64,000 nucleotides of DNA from Gymnogyps californianus (taxonomy: Eukaryota > Chordata > Aves > Accipitriformes > Cathartidae). The translations under genes were made by a program, and so were the position numbers. The stretch is taken from positions 14,615,001 to 14,679,000 of the forward strand of contig NC_059478.1 of assembly GCF_018139145.2 (NCBI RefSeq), written 5' to 3'. Below the pieces are notes generated by a model. That model was given only the letters and a program-made list of their open reading frames with translations, was not told the DNA's origin and did not search any database. Each line of letters opens with the position of its first letter. The stretch's first letter is position 1. Positions 54,301 to 64,000 of this stretch are shown here, one piece after another.

Positions 54301-57044
54301 ATAGCAAATAAGCGAACTCTTTCCATCTGTAAATGCAAAGATGGGATTAGAAAAGTTTGTGAAAGCAGATTCAGATAGGAACTGAATTTAGATGGATTTT
54401 GTTTGTTTGTTTGTTTGTTTGTTAAATCTTTGAAGGTTCAGTTGTAGTTGGATTCATTTCGTTTTCCAAGAAAAACAGTATGGGGAATTACTGAAATACA
54501 ATAGATGTTTTCCTGGGGAATTTCAGAACCCCGTAAATGACAAAGCCTGTCCTTGGGGAATTGCCAGCCTTTCAGAGCTGAGTAGATTACCTACCTCTGG
54601 TCTATATATCCACATTTTTGGATGCTTTGTCAATCTGCCCCTTTTTACAACATCTGATAATGCCTCAGCCCATACAAAATGCAATCAGTATTGAGATCTT
54701 CCAGGCCAAATTAGGAATCAGGCAATGTTACAGTTGGGCAATCTCTATATTTCTTAGTTGACAGAGTAAGAAAAGGATGGATGACAGCCTTTTTACATTT
54801 TTATGTCCCCTAGTTTTGGTCCTGGCTGCCTGCATTGTACAGCAAGCCCAAGGTTTGTTCCTGCTGAGCTGTCTGTGGGGCATTCTGGCTGCAGCCCCTC
54901 TGTTGCCCAATATACACCGTGCTATACCTGGGTCTCACACAGGCATACTTAGTCACGGAGTTGCCAGGGGAGCAACAGACAGATTTTATGATCATTTTCC
55001 ATCCCTGTTCTATTCCTTACACTGGAGGAACAGCTAGGAAAAAGAATATAAATCAAAGGGCCAGGTTACTCTGGATAATCCAGGCTATTTTATTTCACGT
55101 AGACTTTTGGTATAACGCACCTTTTCAGTTCTCAGTTCATTTTCTCTGCCCATTTGTCATGTGGCCAACAACAGGACAAAGCCGCACACCCTTTCAGTGC
55201 ATACAGAAGGCAGTCCAGGGCCTGGGAAGGGTGCTTTCTACATTGCACACTTCAAAACTGTGCACTACACATCTGGCCTAACATGCTGGTGTATGGTAAT
55301 GCACATCCGTGGCCAAGGAGCTGCAGAGTTCCCCCATAGGAAGTGAAGAGCAGTACAGATGGCCTTTCTTCTATTTTTTTCCCAGCAGGAACCCTTACTT
55401 TTATTATTGTTATTATTTTATTACAGTTATTGTTCCCTGTCTGAATCTTGTCTACATGCATAGATGTGGCCTGTCTATGGAGGAAACAGATTTCAGTCAT
55501 CGTGATCAAGAGCATAGGAAATGCTTCCCATGGCCCAGTGCCACACTCTGGTGTTTGCATTTCTTTTATTGCGTGAATTACGTAGGGCTTTGAGTTCCCT
55601 ACCAAAACTGGGCTCCCATCACACAGTCACCTCCATAGGGGAAACAGTCATTTTCCGTAAAGGCCTGTGGTGCAATTAGACGAGATAGATAAGTGAGGGA
55701 TACAAAACAAAGGCAAAGTGAAGGGAAGTGACTCACCTGTGGGCTATCAACTACGAATACAGAAAGGCCAGTGGTAGTCACGAGGGGCCAGTGACACAGC
55801 CATGCTGTGACGTAGCTTGTCCCTTGTCACAGGATCTCAGACCCATGTGGGACAAACCACCTTAATGCCCGTAAGGCTTCAAGAGCAGAAGGGCCCTCGT
55901 CCTTTGGATAAAAACACCCCTACAAATTCAGATGTCCCCGTACATTGCCTTGTCCCCGTACATTGCCTTTATTTACTCACTGGTAGCACGTTGAGGGCTT
56001 AACTTGGACTTTCATTGTTTATATACTTTTGGTGCTCTGCACAGAAGTGACTTTATCCCTGGGACAAAGCAGTGCTTTCCCTCATGACTGTCAGCACCCA
56101 GCATAAACCATCCCTGCCCAAATGAAGGCCTGAGCCAAGAGAGACTTTATCTTGTGCGCAAATACAGATTTGACATTTTTTCCAGCCCTGCTCAGGTCAC
56201 TAATTAAAAGCTGAGGAAGTGAGCACACATGAAATCATTCCTTCCGTACAGGCAGACAGATGGAGAGAAATTCCAGCCTGTTTCCACTCTTTTGTCTTCG
56301 GGGCATTTTTGGAATTTCCTTCAGGAAGTGAGGTTATGACCCAGAGCCTTCCTCGGTGAGTAGGCTCTCGTTTCCCACAGTAAACCTTGCACTGCGATGA
56401 CATACAGTACGAGAAGGTAAGGTTTATCTTCTCACTCCAACTGCATCCTGTACGAGCTCCATGGAACTTAAAAGTAATACTGAGAGGGAATGGCCGCAAG
56501 AGAGGAAATGGAAGTCAAGCCTTTGGAAGAAGTAACGCAGTACCTATTCAACTACGCTGCCACGGTATTCACTGGTGGACCCAACGGAGCTGCAGTGGTT
56601 ATGTAGCTGAGGCCACCATTCTACGTTTCATAAACTTCCTTGATGTTTGCAATAAGCTAAGAATTAAACTTACAAATTATATTAGTGATATAAGTGAATT
56701 ATTTCACTTATTCTACTCTAGGCAGTCATGGTAAAACTGGCAAGCATCTGTTTTTTCTTCTGTTTGTACTTCATTAGCTGTTGGAGAAGAGTCGCTACTG
56801 TAGAGATTCTTTTAATGGCATTTCATCAATACAGCATGTGCTGATGAAAAATTATATTTAGCATTCATTTTGTATTTTACATGATCCTGTAAGTGGCATT
56901 ATGCATCTTACATCCCCACAGAATTGGCTTAATTCCAGCATGTACTGAAATCAAGGAATTCTTTCACTGACTTCTGTCAACAAGCAACCACACCTGGCAC
57001 GAAACCCCCACAATAGTACAAAACTACTAGTAATCTGATAACAG
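51301..57044. other. Intergenic between orphan CpG island and S1PR1 3' end, nothing recognised
   Basis: AT-rich sequence with the (TTTG)6 microsatellite. Short frames on both strands are not convincing. The S1PR1 transcript could extend into the right part if a more distal poly(A) site is used. Confidence 0.5.
54398..54421 (+). repeat. (TTTG)6 microsatellite
   Basis: Six perfect TTTG units. A simple tandem repeat with no other visible meaning, likely length-variable. Confidence 0.95.
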
Positions 57045-58595
57045 AATCTTTAAAAAAATCAGTTTATTAATGTTTAGAAGTCAATAAAGCTATGTGCAAA
57101 TTGAACAATAAAAGTCAGAAACATTTTAAATACTATTTTTTAAACCAGAAAAAAAAAAAAACCAAAACAGTTTAATTGCACTGGAAATTTTACTACAAAG
57201 GCAATAGATTTTCTTTACAAAATACCACTTCTAGGAATTGCCAATAACTGTAAATCAGTCAATTTTTCTCAGCTATCCCAGATATACCACTTTTGTTATA
57301 GTAATACTCTAGGCGCATGAAGACTCCTGCATCTTATTAACTTATTTACATTGTACACATTCAACCCCATTAGCACAGGTTAGAAAAATAGAGGAGTAAA
57401 AATGATGTTGTAAAACAAATACATTCAATTTAATGACAGGTACTTCTTCCATGAACTGATAAAATACAGACATCTTTGCTGAAATTACAAACATTAATAA
57501 AATGTGCCAAAATGTATTGCATTTTGTTATGGAAGTGCATTTATCTATAGTCATTTCACTTCAACTTTCTTTTTATTTTTCTGAAACTCAAAGTACTCTC
57601 TTCAGATTTTCCGACCAATCTTTACCTTTGGAAAGACTATGAACCTGACACTAAAATGCCCCTTCAGTTTTTAACTCTTCTTACTTAGGCAAAAATCCTG
57701 CTGTTGTCACTAGTATCTTATACTATTAGATTTACTTTCAGTCATCTTAAAGAGAAATGACCTTTAGTTCTACCTTGCATTTGTCATGATAATGCAGTTT
57801 ATTTAATGCTATAGAATAACAAGGCAATCAACGTATGGGGCCAAATGCTGCTCTGAGCTACTCCATAAAATCTGACGCAGTCAATGGAATTGTACAGGTG
57901 AAAGTAACTGCAGAGTCTGGCTCATGGTCTTCAAATGTAAGGTGGACTGACAGCAAAAATTCACAGCTATGATCTTGCTAAATAAAACCCCAACAGCTTT
58001 GGACTCTGCAAATAAAACCTTATGACTTAACTAAAAACTCTGGAAAGTGATGCCAAATTATGGTTGTATGTGGTCCAAGTTATATTTGTGTGATCTCTTT
58101 CCTTGTTATGTGCTAAAGAAACACTTCTGACCAACTACACCAGAGCCACCACTAAATTCAGTACAGAAAGATCTTTGTGTCAGTGGTTTGCTGCAAGTAA
58201 AGGAGAAATAACTTCACATTCTTCTCACATGGAAAAAAAAAAAAAAGATTCATTCGCCCTCTCCCTCCTCCCCCTCTCTCTTTCTCTCACACACACCAGG
58301 CATCATTTCACCAAGGCATCAGTCTTTCAGAGTTACTAAGGAGATTTCAGGATATGAATGCGCCTGACAATCCTGAGCTGCCTCAGTGCAAAGACAAAAC
58401 ATGCTCCAGGGAAAAAGATTTTCAAGCCAGAACAGTCTGTCCCATTTCTTGAACTCCAGCCTCGCAAGTGCACCGTTTGCCTCATTAGAACTAATGCTAC
58501 TTGCCCACTTAGCCCAACGCTGCCACCGTGAGCAGGAGGCGTCTCAGCTCCCTGATTTCAGAGGAAGGCTCTGAAATACACCCCCGTGGTTACTC
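57045..58595 (-). other. S1PR1: S1PR1 3' UTR
   Basis: This is AT-rich sequence immediately downstream of the receptor stop codon. On the minus strand it contains AATAAA hexamers at 57798-57803, 57572-57577 and 57063-57068. Close to the stop codon there is a pyrimidine-rich tract on the plus strand (about 58255-58297) followed by a few CA repeats, and an A14-type run near 58214-58227. I chose the distal signal as the likely main end; this is not proven. Confidence 0.5.
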
Positions 58596-59735
58596 CTAAG
58601 AAGATGAGGTAACATTGCCTGAAGACATGATGGTTTCAGGACGGTCGCCTTCCTCCTTCTGTGGGTGGGAGGAGTTGTCAGACTTACTCCGGCTGAACTC
58701 CATCCCTCCGATGATCGGCCTCTTGAATTTGGTCCCAGAATCTGCTGGGGGACATTTGCAGCAGCACAGAATCTTGATGAAAGCCCTCCGCATCTCTTTG
58801 TTTGTCAAGGTGTAGATGATAGGGTTCGTGGCTGAATTGAGCACAGCCAGTACTAAGAAGTACTCTGCTTTATAGAGGATTGGGCAGGTCTTCACTTTAC
58901 AGCCCACATCCAGTAAAAGCAGGATGAACAAGGGAGCCCAGCAGGCGATGAAGGCACTCAGGACTATGATCACTGTCTTGAGCAAGGCTAGTGACTTTTC
59001 TGAGCTCCTAGTAGCTTTGGTAATGTTTTTCCGAAATGTCAGCCTGCGGCTCCTAGTCCTCACCATGGAGTAGATCCTGCAGTAGAGGACGACAATAGAT
59101 AGCAAAAGGCCAGTGAAAACGGTGGTGCAAAAGAGAATATAATGCTTGTGGTAGAGAGGCAGCACAGTGGAGCAGTTGGACAAGAGGCTGATGCAGTTCC
59201 AGCCCATGATCGGGAGTCCCCCGAGTATCACGGAGATAACCCAGCAAGCACTGATCAGCAAGAAGGAGCGGAAGCTGTTGCTGCCATTGTGGAGTTTCAT
59301 CTTCAACATGGTGATGTATCGCTCAATGGCAATGGCCAACAAGCTGAACACAGAAGCTGACAAGGCCACAAACATGCTGCCTTCTCTTACAAACCACTGA
59401 GAGGGGGTGAGGCTATAGGTTTTGTGTCCAGATAGCAGGAGGTTGGCAGTGTAAGCCACACCAGCCAGCAAGTCTGAAAGAGCCAAGTTCCCAATGAAAT
59501 AGTACATGGGTCTGTGAAACTTCTTGGTTTTCCAGATGGTGAGCAAGACAAAAATGTTCTCTAAGATTATAAAGCAGCAAATGATGATAAAAACCACCGA
59601 CGTCACTTTTATTCCACTGTCCGCATTCTCATTTAGCTTTCCCGTGTAATTATAATGCTCTTTGATGACATAGTTGACATCAGTGTTGGCGAGGTTGCTG
59701 ACGACCTTCAGCGGGGCGGTGGTGCCGGAGCTCAT
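58596..59735 (-). CDS. S1PR1: Sphingosine-1-phosphate receptor 1 (class A GPCR), complete single-exon coding sequence
   Basis: This gene encodes a plasma-membrane G-protein-coupled receptor for sphingosine-1-phosphate; the family couples mainly to Gi and controls endothelial barrier function, vessel maturation and lymphocyte egress. The frame is 379 residues against 382 in human, and from about residue 43 onward it is nearly identical to the mammalian protein as I know it. Visible landmarks: N-glycosylation sequon NYT at N29; seven hydrophobic segments near residues 45-66, 79-100, 116-137, 157-176, 198-221, 251-275 and 290-309; ligand-headgroup residues R117 and E118 (human R120/E121); the ERY motif at 138-140; loop-3 T233 (the human Akt site T236); NPIIY at 304-308; a palmitoylation-type cysteine cluster at 324-328; and a Ser-rich tail. 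The ATG at 59733-59735 sits in a near-ideal Kozak context (CACCATGA). The frame stays open 35 codons further upstream, but that extension begins with GTG and contains no ATG, so I reject it. The N-terminal 25 residues differ most from mammals. Confidence 0.98.
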   Translation of the reverse strand: MSSGTTAPLKVVSNLANTDVNYVIKEHYNYTGKLNENADSGIKVTSVVFIIICCFIILENIFVLLTIWKTKKFHRPMYYFIGNLALSDLLAGVAYTANLLLSGHKTYSLTPSQWFVREGSMFVALSASVFSLLAIAIERYITMLKMKLHNGSNSFRSFLLISACWVISVILGGLPIMGWNCISLLSNCSTVLPLYHKHYILFCTTVFTGLLLSIVVLYCRIYSMVRTRSRRLTFRKNITKATRSSEKSLALLKTVIIVLSAFIACWAPLFILLLLDVGCKVKTCPILYKAEYFLVLAVLNSATNPIIYTLTNKEMRRAFIKILCCCKCPPADSGTKFKRPIIGGMEFSRSKSDNSSHPQKEEGDRPETIMSSGNVTSSS

Positions 59736-59867
59736 GGTGCCCGGCTGGGCGCCGCTTCCGCAGCGGCCACCGGACGGTGACGCTGAGTGCAAACCTGGAG
59801 GCTGCCCCGCAGCTCCTTGGCCCCGCAGCCTGCCCGGCACTGCTGCACAGCCTCAGAAACCGCAGCC

Positions 59868-61166
59868 CTGAGAACAAGAGGCACAAAGCCCAGAGTTAAA
59901 AGAAGGCAGGCAGACAATGTAACAAATGATAGACGGTTTAAGATAATCTGCTAGTTTAATTGTATATCAGAGTCACAAATGTATTCACACAGGAATCAGT
60001 TTCATTCAGCTGCTAAAATACATTTAAAAGACGGTTAAGCATATTGAATAGGTCTTATTAGACAAAAAAAGTTCTGTCACGCAGAGCTGAACAGGTAAAT
60101 TGGAGTCAGCAAGGACTGCATTACTGGACTTCTTCTAATGGGAAAGATCTCAAAGCTCCTCAGCAGTAAGTTCTAGTGTATCTTTTTCTTCAGTAGGAAA
60201 CACACCTTGTACTACAACAGCAGAGATTTAGAAAGGGAAAGGGCTTGATTTAACTGCAAATGCAGAAAAGCCTGCACAGAAACTACTTGACAGGAGATCT
60301 GTATTCTCCTCCATTAATAAAGTCTGAATATGCTTTGGAAGGGGCCAGTTATGCAATTTACTGATGCCATCTCAAACAGTGGTGAATTCACTGATGTATA
60401 TATAAGCAAGAGATCATCTCAAAGCTGTAAACAGGAAAGGGGTGTCCTTGCTAAATAAAAGTAAGAACATGCTTTACAAAACCCGGAGCAGTAAAAACTT
60501 TAGAAAATCAAGAAAAATATGTAAATAAGCTAGATAGCAAGCCCATTCCGTGGGTCTGAAACAAAGAATGGCAAAAAAACCCCAACCTTGCATTTGAATA
60601 ATTAGCATTGCAAGCTTCTGAAATGGGCATGATTAAGGAATACAGATATAGAGGAAACTCCCTTTACATATAAACATTTTCTAGTGGACATTTAAAGAGA
60701 ATTAAAGACGTGAAATCACCCAAGGAAAGAAGAACGGGCAGAGTTGTTGAATTAGCACCTAAGTAGGGCAAAGCAGGAGGTGCGAGGCCAGTGGGCTCAG
60801 CTCCCCGCTCTGCTCCCGGGCTCCAGCCCGCATCGCTCCCGGGCTCAGACCCGCACCGCTCCTGTCCCGCACCGCTCCCGGGCTCAGACCCGCACCGCTC
60901 CTGTCCCGCACCGCTCCTGTCCTGCTGCTCGCACCACTCCTGCACCGCTCCTGTCCCGCTCCTGCTCTGCTTCGGTCTCTACCGCCCCGCTCCTGTCCCG
61001 CACCGTGGTGCGGCACTCCCGGACAGCCCCCTCGCCTCTTTTGTTTCGGGAGCTCCGGGGGGACGCGCCGAGAGGCGAACCGCGGCGCTGGTACTTCGCG
61101 GCGGCCCCAGGCTCCGCAGGGGCGGCCCCGCGGTGCGGTGCGCGGCCGCGGCTCCCCGAACCTTAC
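59868..61166 (-). other. S1PR1: S1PR1 intron 1 (in the 5' UTR)
   Basis: This 1299-base intron is inferred from a donor reading CGAG/GTAAGG at 61167/61166 and the acceptor CTCAG/GG at 59868/59867, both on the minus strand. The S1PR1 family is known for a non-coding first exon followed by one coding exon, and this matches. The half next to the donor is very GC-rich and carries a minisatellite (see separate entry); the half next to the acceptor is ordinary AT-rich sequence. Confidence 0.75.
60834..61010. repeat. GC-rich minisatellite in S1PR1 intron 1
   Basis: A 39-base unit starting CGCTCCCGGGCTCAGACC occurs twice back to back (60834-60872 and 60873-60911) with virtually no differences. A run of shorter derivatives built on CACCGCTCCTGTCCCG follows, to about 61010. 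The near-identity of the copies suggests recent expansion and possible length polymorphism. Confidence 0.85.
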
Positions 61167-61208
61167 CTCGCTCAAGCGCGGCGCGGAGCCCACATCGGTC
61201 CTGCGCAT
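61167..61208 (-). other. Upstream ORF 2 in the S1PR1 leader, exon 1 part (crosses the splice junction)
   Basis: The ATG at 61208 has A at -3 (CAAGATGC), a reasonable initiation context. Fourteen codons fill the exon exactly up to the donor. After splicing to 59867 the frame reads four more codons and stops at TGA (59853-59855), giving an 18-residue peptide ending about 120 bases before the S1PR1 start. A third, 7-codon ORF (61195 to 61172) lies inside it in another frame. Confidence 0.45.
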
Positions 61209-61301
61209 CTTGCGTGCCCGCGGAGCAACTCCAGCGGCCGGGCTGGGGGCTCGGTGGTTTTAATGTTTCTGGAGCTGCTGCTGCTCGTCACCCGTTTCCT
61301 A

Positions 61302-61385
61302 TTATTCCCTTAACTCCTCCCTGCTTACGGCCACGGGGCGGCTTCTGTGACAGACCTGCACGCCCAGCCCAGGAGCCCGGGGCAT
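61302..61385 (-). other. Upstream ORF 1 in the S1PR1 leader (27 codons)
   Basis: An ATG at 61385 (minus strand) opens 27 codons and stops at TAA (61302-61304), all inside the predicted exon 1. It would be in the mRNA only if transcription starts upstream of 61385, as the TATA box implies. No similarity to a known peptide is claimed. Confidence 0.45.
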
Positions 61386-61410
61386 CCTCGCCGCGCCGCC
61401 TCGCTCCACC

Positions 61411-61435
61411 CGTCCCGTCCCGTCCCGTCCCGTCC
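61411..61435 (+). repeat. (CGTCC)5 microsatellite in S1PR1 exon 1
   Basis: Five perfect pentamers CGTCC lie within the predicted leader exon, read as GGACG on the transcribed strand. They may vary in number and would change leader length and structure. Confidence 0.9.
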
Positions 61436-61497
61436 CTCCGCGGCCCTGCCCGCCGCCCGCCGGGAAGGGAGCAGCCGCGGGCGCTGCTGTGCCGGGG

Positions 61498-61505
61498 CTT
61501 TTATA
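61498..61505 (-). promoter_or_regulatory. S1PR1: TATA box of the S1PR1 promoter
   Basis: On the minus strand the sequence reads TATAAAAG, a consensus TATA box set in GC-rich flanks (GGGGTC before, CCCCGG after). It points toward exon 1 and lies about 330 bases upstream of the exon 1 splice donor, so a start near 61470-61475 is expected. A TATA box inside a CpG island is a mixed promoter type. Confidence 0.75.
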
Positions 61506-61790
61506 GACCCCACAGGCCTGGGGAAGAAAGAGGGGCCGAAGCAGAAAGCCCAGGAAGGCGTGAGGCGAGGAGCACCCCCGCGGGACCCACCTCGCCCTGC
61601 CCGGCCGCAGGAGGCGGGGAGGGAGACGCCCCGGCCCGGTTCCAGCCGTCCCTGCGCTGGACGCCGCCGCCTCCCACGGCCGGCACGCCGCAGGCCGCGC
61701 GGGAAGGCGGCGGCTGGCCCGGGGAAGGAGGTGTCGGCAGGGCCCGGCCGGCTCCGAGCATGGCCCCTGCGCCTCGGGGGGTGCTGGTGG

Positions 61791-64000
61791 GCATCCCTGC
61801 CCCCACGTCCTTCTTATCCAGCAGGGATAAGGCCAAAGGAAGTATTCCGTGTGCCACCTCAGTCCTCACACCTAGGGGACATTATAAGTAATGTTGAAGG
61901 AAATACCTGGAAGAGGCTCTTCCCTTTTCCCACTTTACCAAGCTGGGGCCGTGCCGAGGTGTGTATTTGTCCTGGCAGGCCGGGCGGCTGCAGGAGCAGT
62001 CGTGCAGGGTGTCACCTGCACTTGTGGCCTGCAGCCTCACCAGCGGCTCCCGCAAAGCATGCACCAGCCCCCTGGGGCAAGGCTGGGTGCCAGCCAGCAC
62101 GCGGGGAAGGCAGAAGTCAGCGCTGGCCCGTGGCCAGTGGGGGACCCAATTCATGCAGCTGCCCAATTCATTCAACACGACCCTGTGTTGGTGTTTCCAC
62201 ATGTAAAAAACGTCTTTGAACGTTCAGAGGATACTCTAAGATACCTACATGTTTGAAAATATGAAGAAAAGTTTTAAATTCATTTTTTAAAACAAAATTG
62301 GCAATGGTAACAGTGCTATTATATAGAGACTGAGAAAGTAGTGAGTTTACGTTTTATAATTCCTTCTCTCTTCAAACTTTTAAAAGAAAAACCACCTCAG
62401 TGTATGTGAAATGCTAACTCTGGTGGTCATCTACTGTTGCGCTTACTGCAGAAATTTTCCTCTTCCTTCCTTGCTCTGTTCTCTTTAACTCCATGTCAAA
62501 TTGAAATGCAAAAGAATATCACAATAGACCAGAGCTCAATATATGAGGTCTCCTAGTTCATAGCATTGCACCAGTCAATTAGCAGTAGCAATTGTTATGG
62601 GGAAGCAGCTTTCCTCTGAAAGACGGCAAGAGTAACTCTACCCTCAGGAAGAGAGTCCCTCTCATTTATGCTAATAGTCATGCTTCAATTGCTCCACGCC
62701 TCTCCCAGAATGACTCAGATAAATTACACTGGCAAACAGACATTTACTCTTCCACCACAAAGCTAGAAACTTGAAAAGATGTTTAGCCTCCTGAAAGCCC
62801 AGAGGAAAATACAGCCGTTAAATTACAACTGTCAGAAAAGGCATGTAAGATAAATCATGCTTGAGGTTGACATATGCATCCCCTGCAACTGCCTGACATA
62901 CCCTAGATATTTCAAGCTGTCCCCCTTATTTAGTTAATTTATGGAAAACACTAAATAAAAGTGCATTCATTAGACATTTTCCTCTAGGAAATAATTCTCG
63001 CATAATTTTAAGCAAGAGGAACATATTAAAGGAACATGCTTTAATTAAAGGATAGAATGACTCAGGGTTTCAGCAGTCAGATGTACAGGCTTTCATGTTT
63101 AGGTTATTGGTTAACCAACTGAGAGGGCTCCAACTCAAGAGATGTGACATCCAGCAAATTATTTGTCAGAGGCTGTGTAAAATACCTGGGCAATTTCAGT
63201 TCCACTCCAAACACTTGGGTATTTGTATCACAAAAAGCATCATTAAAATTAGATGATCACACACATTTATAGCCCTCTTGACATCTCAGCAGAGAGGAAA
63301 CTGAAATACAGCTTCATTCTTCTCAGGCAAATGAAGCCAGATCAGCTGAATTTGCACTGAAGGCTGTCTAAAACCTCAGAGATGATAGGTTAACGTGGCT
63401 CAACTGCACAGGTTGTAGGCTGCTTACAAGGGCTGAAACACAAACAGAGGTAAATTCAGGTTGGTCCAGCCAACTCTAGCAAAAGTATGGTGGTAAGTGT
63501 TGAGTGAGGTGATTTACACCAGGGTTATACTCCATCCCCACCAACAGAACTCTTTTCTCAGTACCTCTGCAACTGCCAGGTCCAGTGTTAAGGAAGCTTG
63601 TACTTCCATGAAATACACTACAGAAATCCAGGGTATATATAGCTCCTTTGAGAACTCAACTCTGGAATTGCCTACAGTCAGAATAAGGACAATGTTATTC
63701 ATGCACCATTTCAGAAATAACCAGAATGCAGGTCTCAGTCGAATGCCAGCGGGAAGGCTGCACACCTCAGCACACCAAACTGATACGTAACAGCCACTTC
63801 ACCTGAGTAAACTGGTTAAAAAAAATGTTTGCACAACATGTCCACAAGCGTGAAGAGGCAGATGCTTTTGTTCACAGGGATCCTGAATATGTATATGCTC
63901 TTAGATACTTGAGTTTTTAGGATGAGCGGAAACTCATGTTTTAGGGCATGGCAACAACAACAAAAAAAATTGAATGCCTGTGACAACCAAAGTTCTTGTG
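61791..64000. other. Upstream flank of S1PR1, nothing recognised
   Basis: GC content falls from the CpG island into ordinary AT-rich sequence by about 62.2 kb. No exon, repeat or second transcription start is visible. By human synteny the next gene on this side would be DPH5, but no part of it can be identified here. Confidence 0.5.

Larger units (their letters stand above)
57045..59867 (-). other. S1PR1: S1PR1 exon 2 (5' UTR end, whole CDS, 3' UTR)
   Basis: The exon begins just after a pyrimidine-rich acceptor reading TGCCTCTTGTTCTCAG on the minus strand (its AG at 59868-59869). It carries 132 bases of 5' UTR without any ATG, then the full receptor frame. The 3' end is an estimate: AATAAA at 57063-57068 (minus) is followed by a GT-rich stretch and would give a 3' UTR of about 1.5 kb, similar in scale to the human gene as I recall it. 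Nearer AATAAA hexamers at 57572-57577 and 57798-57803 could serve as alternative ends. The acceptor is well supported; the choice of 3' end is not. Confidence 0.65.
61167..61474 (-). other. S1PR1: S1PR1 exon 1, non-coding leader
   Basis: The 3' edge is fixed by a strong splice donor (CGAG/GTAAGG). The 5' edge is an estimate, placed about 25-30 bases downstream of the TATA box at 61498-61505. The exon is GC-rich and contains five tandem CGTCC units on the plus strand (61411-61435). It also holds three minus-strand ATGs that open short upstream ORFs (starting at 61385, 61208 and 61195). Length about 300 bases. The exact start would need 5' RNA-end data. Confidence 0.6.
60780..61790. promoter_or_regulatory. 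CpG island covering the S1PR1 promoter, exon 1 and start of intron 1
   Basis: GC content and CpG frequency rise sharply here against an AT-rich background: CGCGGC, CCGCCGCC and similar runs are dense from about 61.0 to 61.8 kb. The island spans the TATA box, the whole of exon 1 and the donor, as expected for a promoter-associated island. Long open frames across it on both strands (for example 60791-61891 plus) are a by-product of few stop codons in GC-rich DNA, not genes. Confidence 0.8.

Noticed and set aside
54777..55037. Frame with a hydrophobic, signal-like start
   Set aside because: Only 86 codons, no Kozak or splice support, several equally open overlapping frames in the same interval, no recognisable similarity.
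59736..59840. 35-codon N-terminal extension in frame with S1PR1
   Set aside because: The extension begins with GTG, has no ATG, and lies in GC-rich 5' UTR; the downstream ATG has an excellent Kozak context and matches the family length.
60791..61891. Long plus-strand open frame (366 codons) across the S1PR1 promoter
   Set aside because: Low stop frequency in a CpG island; composition is Pro/Ala/Arg/Ser low-complexity, overlaps a minisatellite, the TATA box and exon 1, and no domain is visible.
1..64000. CRISPR arrays, operons, phage or plasmid features
   Set aside because: The window is vertebrate nuclear DNA; no regularly spaced identical repeats with unique spacers and no prokaryotic gene organisation was seen.

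Overview
The window looks like nuclear DNA from a bird. It is mostly AT-rich and gene-poor, carries eroded CR1-type LINE fragments and ERV long terminal repeats of types I recognise as common in avian genomes, and its one clear protein gene has vertebrate exon structure and CpG-island promoter architecture. I cannot name the species. No prokaryotic-style gene, operon, CRISPR array or tRNA/rRNA gene was seen.

The only gene I can firmly support is S1PR1, the sphingosine-1-phosphate receptor 1, on the minus strand. Its whole 379-residue reading frame lies in one exon (58596-59735). A strong splice acceptor (exon starts at 59867), a strong donor (exon 1 ends at 61167), a TATA box (61498-61505) and a CpG island (about 60.78-61.79 kb) give a two-exon model with a non-coding first exon. 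The 5' leader holds three short upstream ORFs. The 3' UTR probably runs to about 57.05 kb.

From left to right, 1-57 kb is intergenic. In the human genome the 3' side of S1PR1 faces the long gene-poor interval toward OLFM3, so by synteny this is probably the same interval; that is inference. It contains a complete solo ERV LTR with a 5-bp target-site duplication (2504-3656, minus sense) and a short LTR 5' fragment (8661-8750). A 20-base G run lies at 14975-14994. A truncated LTR related to the first lies at about 20.8-21.4 kb, plus sense. Next come a CR1 remnant (22.3-22.5 kb), an old LTR-like block (about 23.97-24.44 kb), and a second complete solo LTR with a 5-bp duplication (39663-40249, plus sense). 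Two more CR1 remnants lie at 41.1-41.4 and 44.9-45.2 kb. Two CpG-rich islands with no attached gene lie at about 43.19-43.52 kb and 50.1-51.3 kb. Two homeodomain-type motif clusters lie near the first island (42.18-42.27 and 43.65-43.69 kb).

The 2.5 kb upstream of the S1PR1 promoter holds no recognisable gene. I found no convincing undescribed system. The points most worth a second look are the upstream ORFs in the S1PR1 leader, the orphan CpG islands, the phased motif arrays, the GC-rich minisatellite in the S1PR1 intron, and the two dateable solo LTR insertions.
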